Numbered from the stretch's first letter, positions 15,568-24,842 are shown. The stretch is DNA of 64,000 bases from Yinghuangia sp045039925 (GCA_045039925.1 CP108400.1:558001-622000); one strand, 5' to 3'. Made by a program: numbers and translations. Notes: generated by a model not told the origin, from the sequence alone.

Positions 15568-17001
15568 TCAGCCCTTCGGGGTGGGCGGTTTGGCCGCCTT
15601 GTACAGCCAGGCGTCGAACAGCGGCTTGACGTTGTCGTGCGAGATCGAGCGGGCCAGGTTCATCAGGTCCCGGGTGTCCGCGTTGTCGTAGCGGTACTTC
15701 TCCGCCCATGTCCTCAGGAGGGTGAAGAAGTCGCGGTCGCCGATGGTGGTGCGCAGCGCGTGCAGCGTCATCGCGCCGCGCAGGTACACGGCGTTGTAGT
15801 CGAAGAGTTCGTCGCGTCCCGGGTCGGCCGTCTTCAGGTGCCAGAAGTCGTCGGTCGCGGGGGTCGCGTAGAGCTGGTCGAACACGGACTGGGCGGTCGG
15901 TCCGCCGTGTTCCTCCTGCCACAGCCACTCGGCGTACGTGGCGAAGCCCTCGTTGAGCCACAGGTCCGCCCACGTCTCCGGCGTGACGCTGTTGCCGTAC
16001 CACTGGTGGGCGATCTCGTGGACGATCGTCGACTCGTCCGGCTCCCCGTCGTACACCGGGCGGGCCTGGGTCTCCAGGGCGTAGCCGACGTCGATGCGGT
16101 CGATGATGCCGCCGGTCGAGTCGAACGGGTAGCGGCCGATCCGCTCCTGGCCCCAGCGCACCGCGTCGGCGGTGGTGCGGTGCAGGGCGGCGTCGTCGCC
16201 GTCGCCCGCCGGATCGTACGCGGTGATGTTCGGCAGTCGGCCGACGCGTCCGTCGGTGACCGTGAAGCGGCCGATCGCGACCATGGAGAGGTAGCTGGAC
16301 ATGGGCTTGCGCATCGACCACGTGGCGGTGGTCCGGTCGCCGACCGTGCGCGGCTTGCCCTGCGGCTCGCCGTTGGCCAGCGCGGTCAGCCCGGCGGGGG
16401 CGGTGATGCGGAACGTGTACGTCGCCTTGTCGCGGACGTCGTCGTTCACCGGGTACCAACTCCGCGCCCCGTCGGGCTCGTTGAGGGCGACCGCGCCGTC
16501 GTCGGTGTTGATCCAGCCGTAGACGCCGAGCGCCGGGTCCTCGATCGGCGCCGCGGTACCGCGGTACCAGACGGTCACCGTGAAGTCGCGTCCGGCGCGG
16601 ACCTTGGCGGCCGGGACGATCGTGAGCTCCTGGCCGTCGCGCGAGTACGCCGCGGGCCGCCCGTTGACGACCACGCGCTCGACGGCGGGGCCGGAGAAGT
16701 CGAGGGTGAAGCGCGCGAGGTCGCGGCGCGCCTCGGCCTTGATGTCCGCGCGGGCGACCAGGAGGTCGGTCGCGGGGGTGAAGTCGAGGTCGAGGTCATA
16801 GTGTTCGACGTCGTAGCCCTGGTTGCCGGCCAGCGGGAAGTACGGGTCCGGCGCGCCCGGCGGGCCTCCGGAGCCGGCCGAGCCCGGTGCGGCCGTGAAG
16901 ACCACCATCGCGCAGGCGAGGCCGAGGGCCGCGGCGCCGCGGCGTCCGGTCGTCGTGCGCGTCTTCCGGGTCGAGTGCCCGGTCCGCTTCCAAGTCGTCA
17001 T
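15568..17001 (-). CDS. Secreted M1-family zinc metallopeptidase
   Basis: 477 residues from ATG 17001; an in-frame TTG at 17010 is possible and neither has a strong ribosome binding site. Basic residues followed by a hydrophobic stretch (AAALGLACAMVVFTAAPGSA) form a signal peptide. HEIAHQWYG at residues 328-336 and LWLNEGFATYAEW about 20 residues later supply the HExxH-x18-E zinc site of M1 peptidases. The usual GxMEN exopeptidase motif is replaced by a divergent segment, and the C-terminal helical domain is short, as in other small actinobacterial M1 proteins. It should cleave peptides outside the cell. Confidence 0.9.
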   Translation of the reverse strand: MTTWKRTGHSTRKTRTTTGRRGAAALGLACAMVVFTAAPGSAGSGGPPGAPDPYFPLAGNQGYDVEHYDLDLDFTPATDLLVARADIKAEARRDLARFTLDFSGPAVERVVVNGRPAAYSRDGQELTIVPAAKVRAGRDFTVTVWYRGTAAPIEDPALGVYGWINTDDGAVALNEPDGARSWYPVNDDVRDKATYTFRITAPAGLTALANGEPQGKPRTVGDRTTATWSMRKPMSSYLSMVAIGRFTVTDGRVGRLPNITAYDPAGDGDDAALHRTTADAVRWGQERIGRYPFDSTGGIIDRIDVGYALETQARPVYDGEPDESTIVHEIAHQWYGNSVTPETWADLWLNEGFATYAEWLWQEEHGGPTAQSVFDQLYATPATDDFWHLKTADPGRDELFDYNAVYLRGAMTLHALRTTIGDRDFFTLLRTWAEKYRYDNADTRDLMNLARSISHDNVKPLFDAWLYKAAKPPTPKG

Positions 17002-17126
17002 GCATCGCAATCATGGATGCGCCAACCGCTCCGCGGTAGACGACACTTCGTGCGGGTGGAAATCGCCCTGCGGATCGCTGCGCCATCCGGATGGTTTTGG
17101 CACCGGCGGCCCGCGACCGGGCCGCG

Positions 17127-17573
17127 TCACGGGCGCAACGTGGCCACGACGCACCGGGGATCGGGTTCGGCCACCGGCCAGGGGGTCGGCACCCCCTTGC
17201 GCGCGTAGTGGGCGTCCAGCCACGTGTCGAGGACGCGGCGGGTGACCCCGAGTGCCTCGGCCACCTGGTCGGCCCCGGGCGCGGCGGTCAGGAGTTTGCG
17301 GGCGCGGCGCCCGTCGACGAGCCGGTCGGCGGCGCCGAGGTCGGCGAGGCGTTCCCGCTCCCCCGCGTCGGCAGGCCCCGGCTCGTCGGTGACGAGGTGC
17401 CGCACCTGGTGTGCCAGGATGCAGCGTTCCTGCACGCGGGTGAGGCCGGTCGCCACGACGACCGCGCTCTTGTCCGGAACCCAGATCGCCCACGCCGCCC
17501 GGAGGTCCGTTCTGCGTACGTGCACTCCGAGTCCGCGCAATTCGTCCACCGGGTCGTACATCCCCCACACCAT
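17127..17573 (-). CDS. ImmA/IrrE-like protein with altered zinc motif
   Basis: 148 residues. RVQERCILAHQVRHLV places H55-Q-V-R-H59 where ImmA/IrrE metallopeptidases have HExxH, so the catalytic glutamate is Gln. The length and flanking pattern (ATGL before the motif, C-terminal helix-turn-helix-like VAEALGVTRRVLDTWL) fit the small Streptomyces ImmA group. These proteins usually work with an XRE regulator, cleaving or inactivating it; an XRE gene lies divergently 142 bp away. The Gln may make it a non-catalytic binder. An alternative ATG is at 17561. Confidence 0.7.
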   Translation of the reverse strand: MVWGMYDPVDELRGLGVHVRRTDLRAAWAIWVPDKSAVVVATGLTRVQERCILAHQVRHLVTDEPGPADAGERERLADLGAADRLVDGRRARKLLTAAPGADQVAEALGVTRRVLDTWLDAHYARKGVPTPWPVAEPDPRCVVATLRP

Positions 17574-17714
17574 CCCCGTGCCCCCGTGCCGTCGACCGTC
17601 CCGGAAGCCCTTGGCGGACGGCGTCCGGGCTGATCATCGTCACAAGGAAGGACCCCCCGCGCAACCGCACAGTCAATGTGCGGTCACCCGACGTGCAACC
17701 GATGAAGGTGCGTC

Positions 17715-18668
17715 TTGGACCGACCTGACGGCCGCCGCGAACTGCCCCCCGCGGCCGTGCTGCTGAGTCAGCTGCGAGCCGCCCGGGGGCTGCGGCCGAG
17801 CGATGCCGAGCGGACGATAGGGCTGGCCTCGTACCGCGAGTACGAGAAGGGCCGCCGCCCGCTCACCGCGGAGTCGCTGCGGCAGATCATCGCGGACCTC
17901 GGGCTGACCCGCGAGGAGACCACCGCGCTGGCGGGGGCGGCGCACCTTCCGCCTCCCCCGATGGCGTGCGGCGACGTCCCGGCGTCGCTGCCGGGCCTGG
18001 TCGACTACGTGCGCTCCAAGGTCACCCCGACGTACGTGAGCGGCCCGTCCGGCGAGATCGTGGTGAGCAACGAGGCGGCGGGCACCTGGGTTTCGCCGCT
18101 GGTGGCGCCGGAGCACCCGGGCGGGGTCACCCACAACGCCATCGTCATGCAGTTGACGGAGCACCGCCGGCACGTGATCCCGGAGTCGCGGGTGCGGCCG
18201 CACCTGGAGGCCGTCATGGCGAGCTACAAGGCGGTGATGCTCCGGCACTGGGACCACGAGGAGTGCCGGCCGAAGTTCGACGCGGTGGTGGAGTACCTGT
18301 CGGACTTCCACCCGTTGTGGCGCGAGCGGTGGCCGGTGATCCCGGCGCGCGAACGCCGCACCGGCGCCGGGACCTACGTGATGGCGGCGCTGTGGGACAA
18401 CGATCCGGACCATCCGTGGCACGACCCGGACCACGTGCAGCACTACCGCGTGCACACCATGGTCGCGGACCCGTTCCTCGCGGCGGCGCGCACCGACTTC
18501 CAGGTGGTCGACATCGTGCCGGTGCCCGCGGAGGGCGGCGAACCCATGCAGGTCACCGGTCGCTTCGGCGGCTCGTGGTGGTTGCCGACGACGGGCGCGC
18601 GTGCGGATCGGCGGGCGAGCGACGCCGCGAGTGCGGTACGGGTGCGGCGGCGCCGTCCTCGGCGGTGA
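17715..18668 (+). CDS. XRE-family regulator with MmyB-like C-terminal domain
   Basis: 317 residues from a TTG preceded by GAAGG. Residues 15-65 form an XRE helix-turn-helix (LRAARGLRPSDAER...SYREYEKGRRPLTAESLRQI). The remainder matches the MmyB-like ligand-binding domain common in Streptomyces (segments such as VVSNEAAGTW, VHTMVADPFL and an HDPDHVQHYR-like core). Such proteins control nearby metabolic or antibiotic genes in response to a small ligand, possibly a fatty acid. Its last 116 bp overlap the convergent XRE gene, and it is divergent from the ImmA-like gene. Confidence 0.85.
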   Translation: MDRPDGRRELPPAAVLLSQLRAARGLRPSDAERTIGLASYREYEKGRRPLTAESLRQIIADLGLTREETTALAGAAHLPPPPMACGDVPASLPGLVDYVRSKVTPTYVSGPSGEIVVSNEAAGTWVSPLVAPEHPGGVTHNAIVMQLTEHRRHVIPESRVRPHLEAVMASYKAVMLRHWDHEECRPKFDAVVEYLSDFHPLWRERWPVIPARERRTGAGTYVMAALWDNDPDHPWHDPDHVQHYRVHTMVADPFLAAARTDFQVVDIVPVPAEGGEPMQVTGRFGGSWWLPTTGARADRRASDAASAVRVRRRRPRR

Positions 18669-19263
18669 CCTCCGGACTCCCGGGCGGCGTACGGGCGACG
18701 TCGGGCAGGTCGGCGGTCGCCGCGAGGGCGCGTACCGCGTCGTCGTCGGCGGGCGGGCCGCCCGCGGGGCTGTTCGCGGCGAGGCCGTGCGCGGCACCGA
18801 TGCCGGACCCGGCGGTGGCGGCCTGGAGCAGGTCGCCCGCGGCGTCCGAGAAGCGCCGCACCGCGGCGGCGGGGGCGCCGAGTTCGACGGCGAGGACCAG
18901 GAAGTCCTGGACCCCGCGGTACGCCGCCACCAGCGGCCCGCCGCCGCACGGCGCGCCCGTGCCGGTCTCCCCCGAACCCGACTCCGGTCCCGGGTCCGGT
19001 GCCGACCCCGGACCCGACTCCGGTCCGAAGAGGTATTCCTCGACCGTTCCGCGCCGCCAGCCGAGGGCCCGCCCGACGGCGAAGTAGCCCGAGGGCACCG
19101 CGTCCCCGGCCGGCCCCTCGCCGCGCTCGTACTTGCCGATAGTGCGCAGCGCCAGGCCGGCGCGCTCGGCCAGTTCCTCCTGGGTCCAGCGGCGGGCCCG
19201 CCGGTCCCTGCGGACGCACGCCCCGAGGAACGCCCAGTCCGGCCTCGGCTCCTCGGCCGCCAT
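18553..19263 (-). CDS. XRE-family transcriptional regulator
   Basis: 236 residues; GGGAGAG lies just upstream of the ATG. The N-terminal 60 residues are a helix-turn-helix (RRARRWTQEELAERAGLALRTIGKYERGE), then GRALGWRRGTVEEYL, the typical Streptomyces XRE continuation. The rest is a Pro/Gly/Ser-rich low-complexity region with Asp-Pro-Gly-Pro repeats and a short helical block. Its 3' 116 bp overlap the 3' end of the MmyB-type gene on the other strand, so transcription of each could affect the other. Confidence 0.8.
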   Translation of the reverse strand: MAAEEPRPDWAFLGACVRRDRRARRWTQEELAERAGLALRTIGKYERGEGPAGDAVPSGYFAVGRALGWRRGTVEEYLFGPESGPGSAPDPGPESGSGETGTGAPCGGGPLVAAYRGVQDFLVLAVELGAPAAAVRRFSDAAGDLLQAATAGSGIGAAHGLAANSPAGGPPADDDAVRALAATADLPDVARTPPGSPEVTAEDGAAAPVPHSRRRSPADPHARPSSATTTSRRSDR

Positions 19264-19520
19264 CCGCGCTCTCCCTCGCCGTACGACACAACAGCCGGTC
19301 CCGCGACGGGCGTTGAGACCGGCATGACCAGTGCTTCAGAATCGCAGACCGCCCCGACGGCCGGTTGCCCGGACCACCGCCGTTCCGGCGGGCTGGTCAC
19401 ACCAGTACCCAGGAAAAGGCACTGTAGTGCCTAAGATCGGTTGTGAATCGGCATTGCGTTGCCTATCGTCGGGGGCGTGTCGAATGGCCTCCACACCGTG
19501 CCCGATGCGTGGGGGCCGCG

Positions 19521-19706
19521 ATGATCCTCGGTATGGGCGGGCCGCTGCGCCCGTGGACGCCGCGTCCCCCCAGGATGCTCCCGCCCGCTCCGCCGCCGCT
19601 GACCTGCAAGCCGCGCGCGGGGGTCGCGGACGCCCGCGTCATCGCCGCGCGCATGGACAACTGGTGGCCGCTGCCCGCGCACATCGGACAGTACGAAGTG
19701 CGCTGA
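19521..19706 (+). CDS. Possible small hypothetical protein
   Basis: A 61-residue frame (GTG at 19443 would give 87 residues) with a Pro-rich N-terminal half and a C-terminal VADARVIAARMDNWWPLPAH segment. I do not recognise it. The frame is bounded upstream by the XRE promoter region and downstream by a hairpin at 19741-19782, which gives weak support for a real transcript. The 19264-19520 stretch ahead of it shows no other gene. Confidence 0.35.
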   Translation: MILGMGGPLRPWTPRPPRMLPPAPPPLTCKPRAGVADARVIAARMDNWWPLPAHIGQYEVR

Positions 19707-19740
19707 CACACCAGGCGGGTGCGCATGCCGCGACAGGACA

Positions 19741-19782
19741 CCGGAGTTGCCGCCCCCTGGTCATCAGGTGCGGCAACTCCGG
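19741..19782. terminator. Strong hairpin, probable bidirectional terminator
   Basis: CCGGAGTTGCCGC at 19741-19753 is perfectly complementary to 19770-19782, with a 16-nt loop that can pair further. It sits 6 bp beyond the stop of the leftward dehydrogenase gene and after the small rightward frame. Confidence 0.75.
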
Positions 19783-19788
19783 TCGCCG

Positions 19789-20694
19789 CTACGAGTAGTT
19801 GTGGAATCCGCGGCCGGACTTGCGGCCGAGCAGTCCCGCGTCGACCATGCGCAGCAGCAGCGGCGGGGCGGAGTGCAGCGGCTCCTTGAACTCCTCGTAC
19901 ATCGACGCCGCGATGGCCGCGAGGGTGTCGAGGCCGATCAGGTCGGCGAGGCGCAGCGGGCCCATCGGGTGCGCGCACCCCAGCTCCATGCCGGAGTCGA
20001 TGTCCTCGGGTGAGGCGAAGCCGGACTCCAGCATGCGGATCGCGGACAGCAGGTACGGCACCAGCAGCGCGTTGACGACGAAGCCCGCGCGGTCCTTGGA
20101 CCGGATCACGTGCTTGCCCAGCGAGCCGTCGACGAACTCCTCGGCGCGGACCAGCGTCTGCTCGGCGGTGAGCAGCGACGGCACCAGTTCGACCAGGTCG
20201 AGCACCGGCACGGGGTTGAAGAAGTGCACGCCGACGACCGTTTCGGGGCGTCCGGTGGCCATCCCGAGCTTCATGATCGGGATGGACGAGGTGTTGGACG
20301 CGAGGATGGCGTCGTCGCGGGTGACGGTCTTGTCGAGTGCGGCGAACAGCTCGGCCTTGGCGCTCTCGTCCTCGGCGATGGCCTCGACCACGAGGTCGCG
20401 GTCGGCCAGCTCGGCCAGGTCGGTGGTGAACCGCAGGAGGCGTACCGCGGCGTCGCGGTCCTCCTCGGCGAGCTTGCCGCGGCGTACCGCGCGGTCCAGG
20501 GAGGAGGTGACGCGGTTCTCGCCGGCGCGGGCCGCTTCGGGGTTCACTTCGCGGACCACGACGTCGAGGCCGGCGCGGGCGCAGACCTCGGCGATGCCGG
20601 AGCCCATCAGGCCGGAGCCCACGACGCCGACCCGCCGGATCGCCTCGTGGGCGACGGCGTCGGACGGTGCGGACATGGTTGGTGTCTCTGTCAT
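19789..20694 (-). CDS. 3-hydroxybutyryl-CoA dehydrogenase
   Basis: 301 residues from ATG 20694. The NAD-binding motif GSGLMGSG starts at residue 26; SNTSSIPI and VHFFNPVPVLDLVELV follow, the latter carrying the catalytic histidine of the 3-hydroxyacyl-CoA dehydrogenase family. The C-terminal domain (GFVVNALLVPYLLSAIRMLE, then HPMGPLRLADLIGLD) matches single-function FadB2/Hbd-type enzymes. It oxidises 3-hydroxybutyryl-CoA to acetoacetyl-CoA, or the reverse, in fatty acid or butanoate metabolism. Monocistronic, closed by the hairpin at 19741. Confidence 0.92.
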   Translation of the reverse strand: MTETPTMSAPSDAVAHEAIRRVGVVGSGLMGSGIAEVCARAGLDVVVREVNPEAARAGENRVTSSLDRAVRRGKLAEEDRDAAVRLLRFTTDLAELADRDLVVEAIAEDESAKAELFAALDKTVTRDDAILASNTSSIPIMKLGMATGRPETVVGVHFFNPVPVLDLVELVPSLLTAEQTLVRAEEFVDGSLGKHVIRSKDRAGFVVNALLVPYLLSAIRMLESGFASPEDIDSGMELGCAHPMGPLRLADLIGLDTLAAIAASMYEEFKEPLHSAPPLLLRMVDAGLLGRKSGRGFHNYS

Positions 20695-20833
20695 CGCATC
20701 ATTCTCGCCGCCCGCCGCGCCGGGACGCGCCGCGGTGCGGGATTGACCCGTCCGAGGGCGTGCCCCGGCGACGCGCCGCCCGTACGGGCCGCTGGGCAGG
20801 CCGAAGGGCCGGAACCGGCCTAGCATCCGAACC

Positions 20834-21073
20834 ATGGCGAAGAACAACCCCAAGGTTGCCGGAGGCGCGGACCGGCGCATCACGACGCGTCAGATCACCT
20901 CGATCGTGATGGTCGTCCTGAGCGTGTGGTTCATCGCGGTCAACACCGATTCCACGAAGATCCGCTTCTGGATCCCCGAGGTGGAGGCCCCGCTGTGGCT
21001 GGTCCTCGCGGGCGCGTTCGTGGTGGGCGGGATCACCGTGTGGCTGGTCGGCCGCAACCGCAGGGCCCGGTGA
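20834..21073 (+). CDS. LapA/DUF1049-type small membrane protein
   Basis: 79 residues with two transmembrane helices (TSIVMVVLSVWFIAVNTDS and LWLVLAGAFVVGGITVWLVG) joined by KIRFWIPEVEAP, the pattern of the LapA/YciS family in which an Asn before the loop and an Arg-rich C-terminus are conserved. It resides in the cytoplasmic membrane; related proteins assist envelope assembly, but the role in actinomycetes is unknown. The phosphatase gene follows after 32 bp. Confidence 0.8.
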   Translation: MAKNNPKVAGGADRRITTRQITSIVMVVLSVWFIAVNTDSTKIRFWIPEVEAPLWLVLAGAFVVGGITVWLVGRNRRAR

Positions 21074-21105
21074 GGACCCCGTCGGACCGTCGCGAGGGAG
21101 GCGTC

Positions 21106-21906
21106 ATGGCGACCACCGCGACGGCGGTTCCGGCTGCGACCGTGGGCAACCTCCGCGATCTGGGCGGCATCACGCTGGCGGACGGGCGCCTGGTCGCGTC
21201 CGGTGTGCTCTTCCGCTCGGGGCAGTTCAGCCACTTCGACCCGACGGCGGACCCGCATGTGCTGGCCCTGGGCCTGCGTACGGTCGTCGACCTGCGGACC
21301 GTCGAGGAGCGCGAGGCCGAGCCGGACCGGGTGCCGGGGACCGCGCGCCTGCTGGTCGAGGACGTGCTCGGCGACGACCCCGACGTCGCGCCGGCCCGGC
21401 TGCACGCGCTGCTGGCCGACCCGGAGCGGGCCGAACGGGAGCTCGGCGGGGGCCGGGCGGAGGAGCTGTTCGCGGCGACGTACCGGCGCATGGTGCTGTC
21501 GGCCCAGGCCCGGGAGGCGTACCGGGCGCTCGTGGAGGCGGTGGCCGACGCCCGGCCGCTCCTGTTCCACTGCACGGCGGGCAAGGACCGCACGGGCTGG
21601 GGCGCGGCACTGCTGCTGATGGTGCTGGGTGCCGAACGCGCGGTCGTGCGCGACGAGTTCCTGGCCGTCAACCCGGCGGTGCGGGTCGGGTTCGCGCCGT
21701 TCCGCGAGCAGTTCACCGACGCCGGGGGCGATCCGGCGATCGCCGACGCCATCATCGAGGTGCACGGCGCGTACCTGGACGCCGCGCTGGACGCGATGGA
21801 CACGACGTGGGGCGGCGTGGCGGGCTACGTGCGCGAGGGGTTGGGCGTGTCGGACGCGACCGTGGCACGCGTGCGTGCGGAACTGGCGGTTCCCGTGTCG
21901 CGGTGA
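21106..21906 (+). CDS. Tyrosine/dual-specificity protein phosphatase
   Basis: 266 residues; GGGAGG precedes the ATG by 5 nt. The active-site loop HCTAGKDRTG is the C-x5-R motif of PtpB/MPtpB-like phosphatases (DUF1062-free, Y_phosphatase3 type), with the opening NLRDLGG and the general-acid region LRTVEERE. Such enzymes dephosphorylate phosphotyrosine proteins or phosphoinositides. Follows the LapA-like gene in the same direction. Confidence 0.9.
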   Translation: MATTATAVPAATVGNLRDLGGITLADGRLVASGVLFRSGQFSHFDPTADPHVLALGLRTVVDLRTVEEREAEPDRVPGTARLLVEDVLGDDPDVAPARLHALLADPERAERELGGGRAEELFAATYRRMVLSAQAREAYRALVEAVADARPLLFHCTAGKDRTGWGAALLLMVLGAERAVVRDEFLAVNPAVRVGFAPFREQFTDAGGDPAIADAIIEVHGAYLDAALDAMDTTWGGVAGYVREGLGVSDATVARVRAELAVPVSR

Positions 21907-22033
21907 CCAGGACGTGACCCGGGCGGTGATGCTGGCGGTGACCCGGAAGGGTGACGCGGGTCGGGACGGGCCCCGGCCCGGTGCGCCATACTCGGCGGGT
22001 GCCGAAGCCGATTGACGCACCGGAGGTACCGCC

Positions 22034-23560
22034 GTGCAGTACCCGCTGACCGTCCGCGACTTCCTCGACCGCGCCGTACAGGTCTACCCGGACCGCGTCG
22101 CGGTGGTCGACGAGCCGGACCAGCCCGGTCCGTCGCTCGGCGAGGTGACCTACCGCGAGGTGGGCGAGCTGGCCGCCGCGCAGGCCGCCCGGCTGGACGC
22201 GCTGGGCGTGCCCGAGGGCGGGCGCGTCGCGGTGGTGTCGCAGAACGCGGCCCGGCTGTTCACGTCCTTCTTCGGCGTCTCCGGGTGGGGGCGCGTGCTG
22301 GTGCCCGTCAACTTCCGGCTGGCACGCCCGGAGATCGAGTACATCGTGGCCCACTCCGGTGCGTCCGTCGTGTACGCCGACCCGTCCTGCGCGGATGTCC
22401 TCGACGGCCTCGACGTGGCCCACAAGTTCGTGCTGGGCGACGACGACGCGCTGTACCTGCGCGGGGTCGAGCCCCGGCCGTGGACCGAGCCCGACGAGTC
22501 CGCGACGGCCACCGTCAACTACACCTCGGGCACGACCGCGCGGCCCAAGGGCGTGCAGCTCACGCACCGCAACCTGTGGCTCAACGCCACGGTGTTCGGC
22601 CTGCACGCGGGGATCAGCGACCGCGACGTGTACCTGCACACCCTCCCGATGTTCCACGCCAACGGCTGGGGCATGCCGTACGGCGTCACCGGCATGGGCG
22701 GCCGGCACATCGTGCTGCGCCAGGTCGACGGCGCGGAGATCCTGCGCCGCGTGGAGCGACACGGCGTCACCCTGATGTGCGCGGCGCCGGCCGTCGTCAA
22801 CGCCGTGCTGGACGCCGCGGCCGACTGGGAGGGCGAGATCCCCGGCCGCGACCGGGTCCGCGTCATTTGCGCGGGCGCCCCGCCCCCGACGCGCACCGTC
22901 GAGCGCATCCTGGCGGAACTGGGCTGGGAGTTCATCCAGATCTACGGCCTCACCGAGACGTCGCCGCTCGTCACGGTCAACCGGCACCGGTCCGAGTGGG
23001 ACGGCCTGCCCGCCGCCGAGCGCGCCCGCAGGCTCGCCCGCGCCGGGGTGCCGGCGCTGGGAGTACGCGTCGACCTGGACGTCGACGGCGAGGTGCTGAC
23101 CGCGTCCAACCACAACCTCGACGGCTACTGGGAGCAGCCCGAGGAGACCGCGAAGGCCCAGGCGGGCAACTGGTTCCACACGGGCGACGGCGGCTACTTC
23201 GACGACGAGGGCTACCTCGTGATCACCGACCGCAAGAAGGACGTCATCATTTCGGGCGGGGAGAACGTGTCGTCGATCGAGGTCGAGGACGCCCTGACGG
23301 CCCATCCCGCGGTACGCGAGGCCGCCGTGATCGGCACCCCCGACGAGAAGTGGGGCGAGCTGGTCACCGGCCTGGTGGTCGCGGACGACGGGGTCACGGC
23401 CGAGGACCTGATCGCGCACTGCCGGACGCGGCTGGCCGGGTACAAGTGCCCCAAGCGCATCGAGTTCGTGGAGTCGCTGCCGCGCACCGCGACCGGCAAG
23501 CTGCAGAAGTTCCGCCTGCGGGAGCCCTATTGGGCGGGCAAGGAACGCCAGGTCAACTAG
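22034..23560 (+). CDS. Acyl-CoA synthetase (AMP-binding, FadD-like)
   Basis: 508 residues from a GTG with GGAGG upstream. ATP-binding motif YTSGTTARPKG lies near residue 163, YGLTETSP near 313 and the hinge ITDRKKDVIISGGENVS near 398; the C-terminal catalytic lysine is in TATGKLQKF. It should activate a medium- or long-chain fatty acid or similar acid to its CoA thioester through an acyl-adenylate. The genes downstream (NAD(P)-binding and DinB-like proteins) run in the same direction but have no clear metabolic link. Confidence 0.93.
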   Translation: MQYPLTVRDFLDRAVQVYPDRVAVVDEPDQPGPSLGEVTYREVGELAAAQAARLDALGVPEGGRVAVVSQNAARLFTSFFGVSGWGRVLVPVNFRLARPEIEYIVAHSGASVVYADPSCADVLDGLDVAHKFVLGDDDALYLRGVEPRPWTEPDESATATVNYTSGTTARPKGVQLTHRNLWLNATVFGLHAGISDRDVYLHTLPMFHANGWGMPYGVTGMGGRHIVLRQVDGAEILRRVERHGVTLMCAAPAVVNAVLDAAADWEGEIPGRDRVRVICAGAPPPTRTVERILAELGWEFIQIYGLTETSPLVTVNRHRSEWDGLPAAERARRLARAGVPALGVRVDLDVDGEVLTASNHNLDGYWEQPEETAKAQAGNWFHTGDGGYFDDEGYLVITDRKKDVIISGGENVSSIEVEDALTAHPAVREAAVIGTPDEKWGELVTGLVVADDGVTAEDLIAHCRTRLAGYKCPKRIEFVESLPRTATGKLQKFRLREPYWAGKERQVN

Positions 23561-23610
23561 GGCGTGGTGGTGAGGCTTCACATCGGCGGGATGCGGGTAC
23601 GGTCCGGCCC

Positions 23611-24273
23611 ATGCGTATCGTCATCGCCGGTGGACACGGACAGATCGCCCTGCGTCTCGAACGCCTGCTCGCGGCCCGCGGGGACCGCGGCGTAGGCCTC
23701 ATCCGCCGCCCCGAACAGGCCGCGGATCTTGAGGAGGCGGGCGCCGAGCCGGTCGTCTGCGACCTGGAGTCCGCCACAGTCGACGACCTGGCCGACCGCC
23801 TGCGCGGCGCCGACGCCGCGGTGTTCGCCGCGGGCGCGGGGCCGGGCAGCGGCACGGCGCGCAAGGAGACCGTCGACCGGGGAGCGGCGACGCTGCTCGC
23901 GGACGCGGCGGAGAAGGCGGGCGTACGCCGGTTCATCGTGGTCTCCGCCATGGGCGCGGACAACGAGCCGCCGCCCGGAACCGACGAGGTGTTCGCCGTC
24001 TACCTGCGTGCCAAGGGGGCCGCGGACGCCGACATCCGGCGGCGCAAGTCCCTCGACTGGACCATCCTGCGCCCGGGCCTGCTGATCGACGGCCCCGGCA
24101 CCGGGCGGGTGTCGCTGGCTCCCACGACCGGGCGGGGCGAGGTGACGCGCGACGACGTCGCGGCCGTCATCGCCGGGCTGCTGCGCCACCCGGAGACCGC
24201 GGGCCTGACCCTCGAACTGATCGGCGGCGACACGCCGGTCGAGGACGCGGTGCGGAACGCGGCACGGGGGTGA
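23611..24273 (+). CDS. NAD(P)H-binding atypical SDR oxidoreductase
   Basis: 220 residues opening MRIVIAGGHGQIA, the GGxGxxG dinucleotide-binding motif of atypical short-chain dehydrogenase/NmrA-like proteins. AAVFAAGAG, VVSAMGADN and DWTILRPG are the family's further landmarks; no YxxxK catalytic pair is evident. These proteins act as reductases or redox sensors (YwnB/SDR_a5 group). It lies 50 bp after the acyl-CoA synthetase and its stop overlaps a GTG candidate start of the next gene, so the three are probably co-transcribed. Confidence 0.88.
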   Translation: MRIVIAGGHGQIALRLERLLAARGDRGVGLIRRPEQAADLEEAGAEPVVCDLESATVDDLADRLRGADAAVFAAGAGPGSGTARKETVDRGAATLLADAAEKAGVRRFIVVSAMGADNEPPPGTDEVFAVYLRAKGAADADIRRRKSLDWTILRPGLLIDGPGTGRVSLAPTTGRGEVTRDDVAAVIAGLLRHPETAGLTLELIGGDTPVEDAVRNAARG

Positions 24274-24278
24274 GCGGC

Positions 24279-24842
24279 ATGGAGCAGGCGGAGGCGTACG
24301 ACCGCGCGCTCCGCGAGTTCGACGACCGCGTGCACCATGTGGGTGTCGGCCAGTGGAACGCGGACACCCCGTGCGCGGACTGGTCGGTGCGCGACCTGGT
24401 GAACCACCTGACGAGCGAGCACATGTGGGCGCCGTGGCTGCTGCGCGGCGCGACCCTCGCCGAGGTCGGCGACCGGTACGACGGCGATCTCCTCGGCGAC
24501 CACCCGGTCCGCGCGTGGGAGCGCGCCGCGGCCGGGTCGCGGGAGGCGTTCCACACCCCCGGGGCCTTCGAGGGCACCGTCCACGTCACCGGCGGGCGCA
24601 CGGCCGCGTCCGAGTACGGCTGGCAGATCATCAGCGACCTCACGGTGCACGCCTGGGACCTGGCCCGGGGCATCGGGGACGACGACACGCTCGACGAGTC
24701 CTTGGCCAAGCTGGTGTACGGGCACATCGCGCCGCACGTCGACAGTTGGCAGGGCGTCGGCATCTTCGCGGCGCCGGTCGACGTGCCGCCGGACGCACGG
24801 GTCCAGGACCGGCTGGTGGGGATGCTCGGCCGTCGGCCGTAG
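24279..24842 (+). CDS. TIGR03086/DinB-like metal-binding protein (maleylpyruvate isomerase superfamily)
   Basis: 187 residues from ATG 24279, where a GGGGG tract lies upstream; a GTG at 24270 overlapping the previous stop is possible. TPCADWSVRDLVNHLTSEH carries the first His ligand and the ISDLTVHAWDLARGIG segment the second pair, the three-histidine metal site of mycothiol-dependent DinB-like proteins (TIGR03086/TIGR03083). It probably transfers or uses mycothiol in detoxification; the substrate is unknown. Confidence 0.88.
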   Translation: MEQAEAYDRALREFDDRVHHVGVGQWNADTPCADWSVRDLVNHLTSEHMWAPWLLRGATLAEVGDRYDGDLLGDHPVRAWERAAAGSREAFHTPGAFEGTVHVTGGRTAASEYGWQIISDLTVHAWDLARGIGDDDTLDESLAKLVYGHIAPHVDSWQGVGIFAAPVDVPPDARVQDRLVGMLGRRP

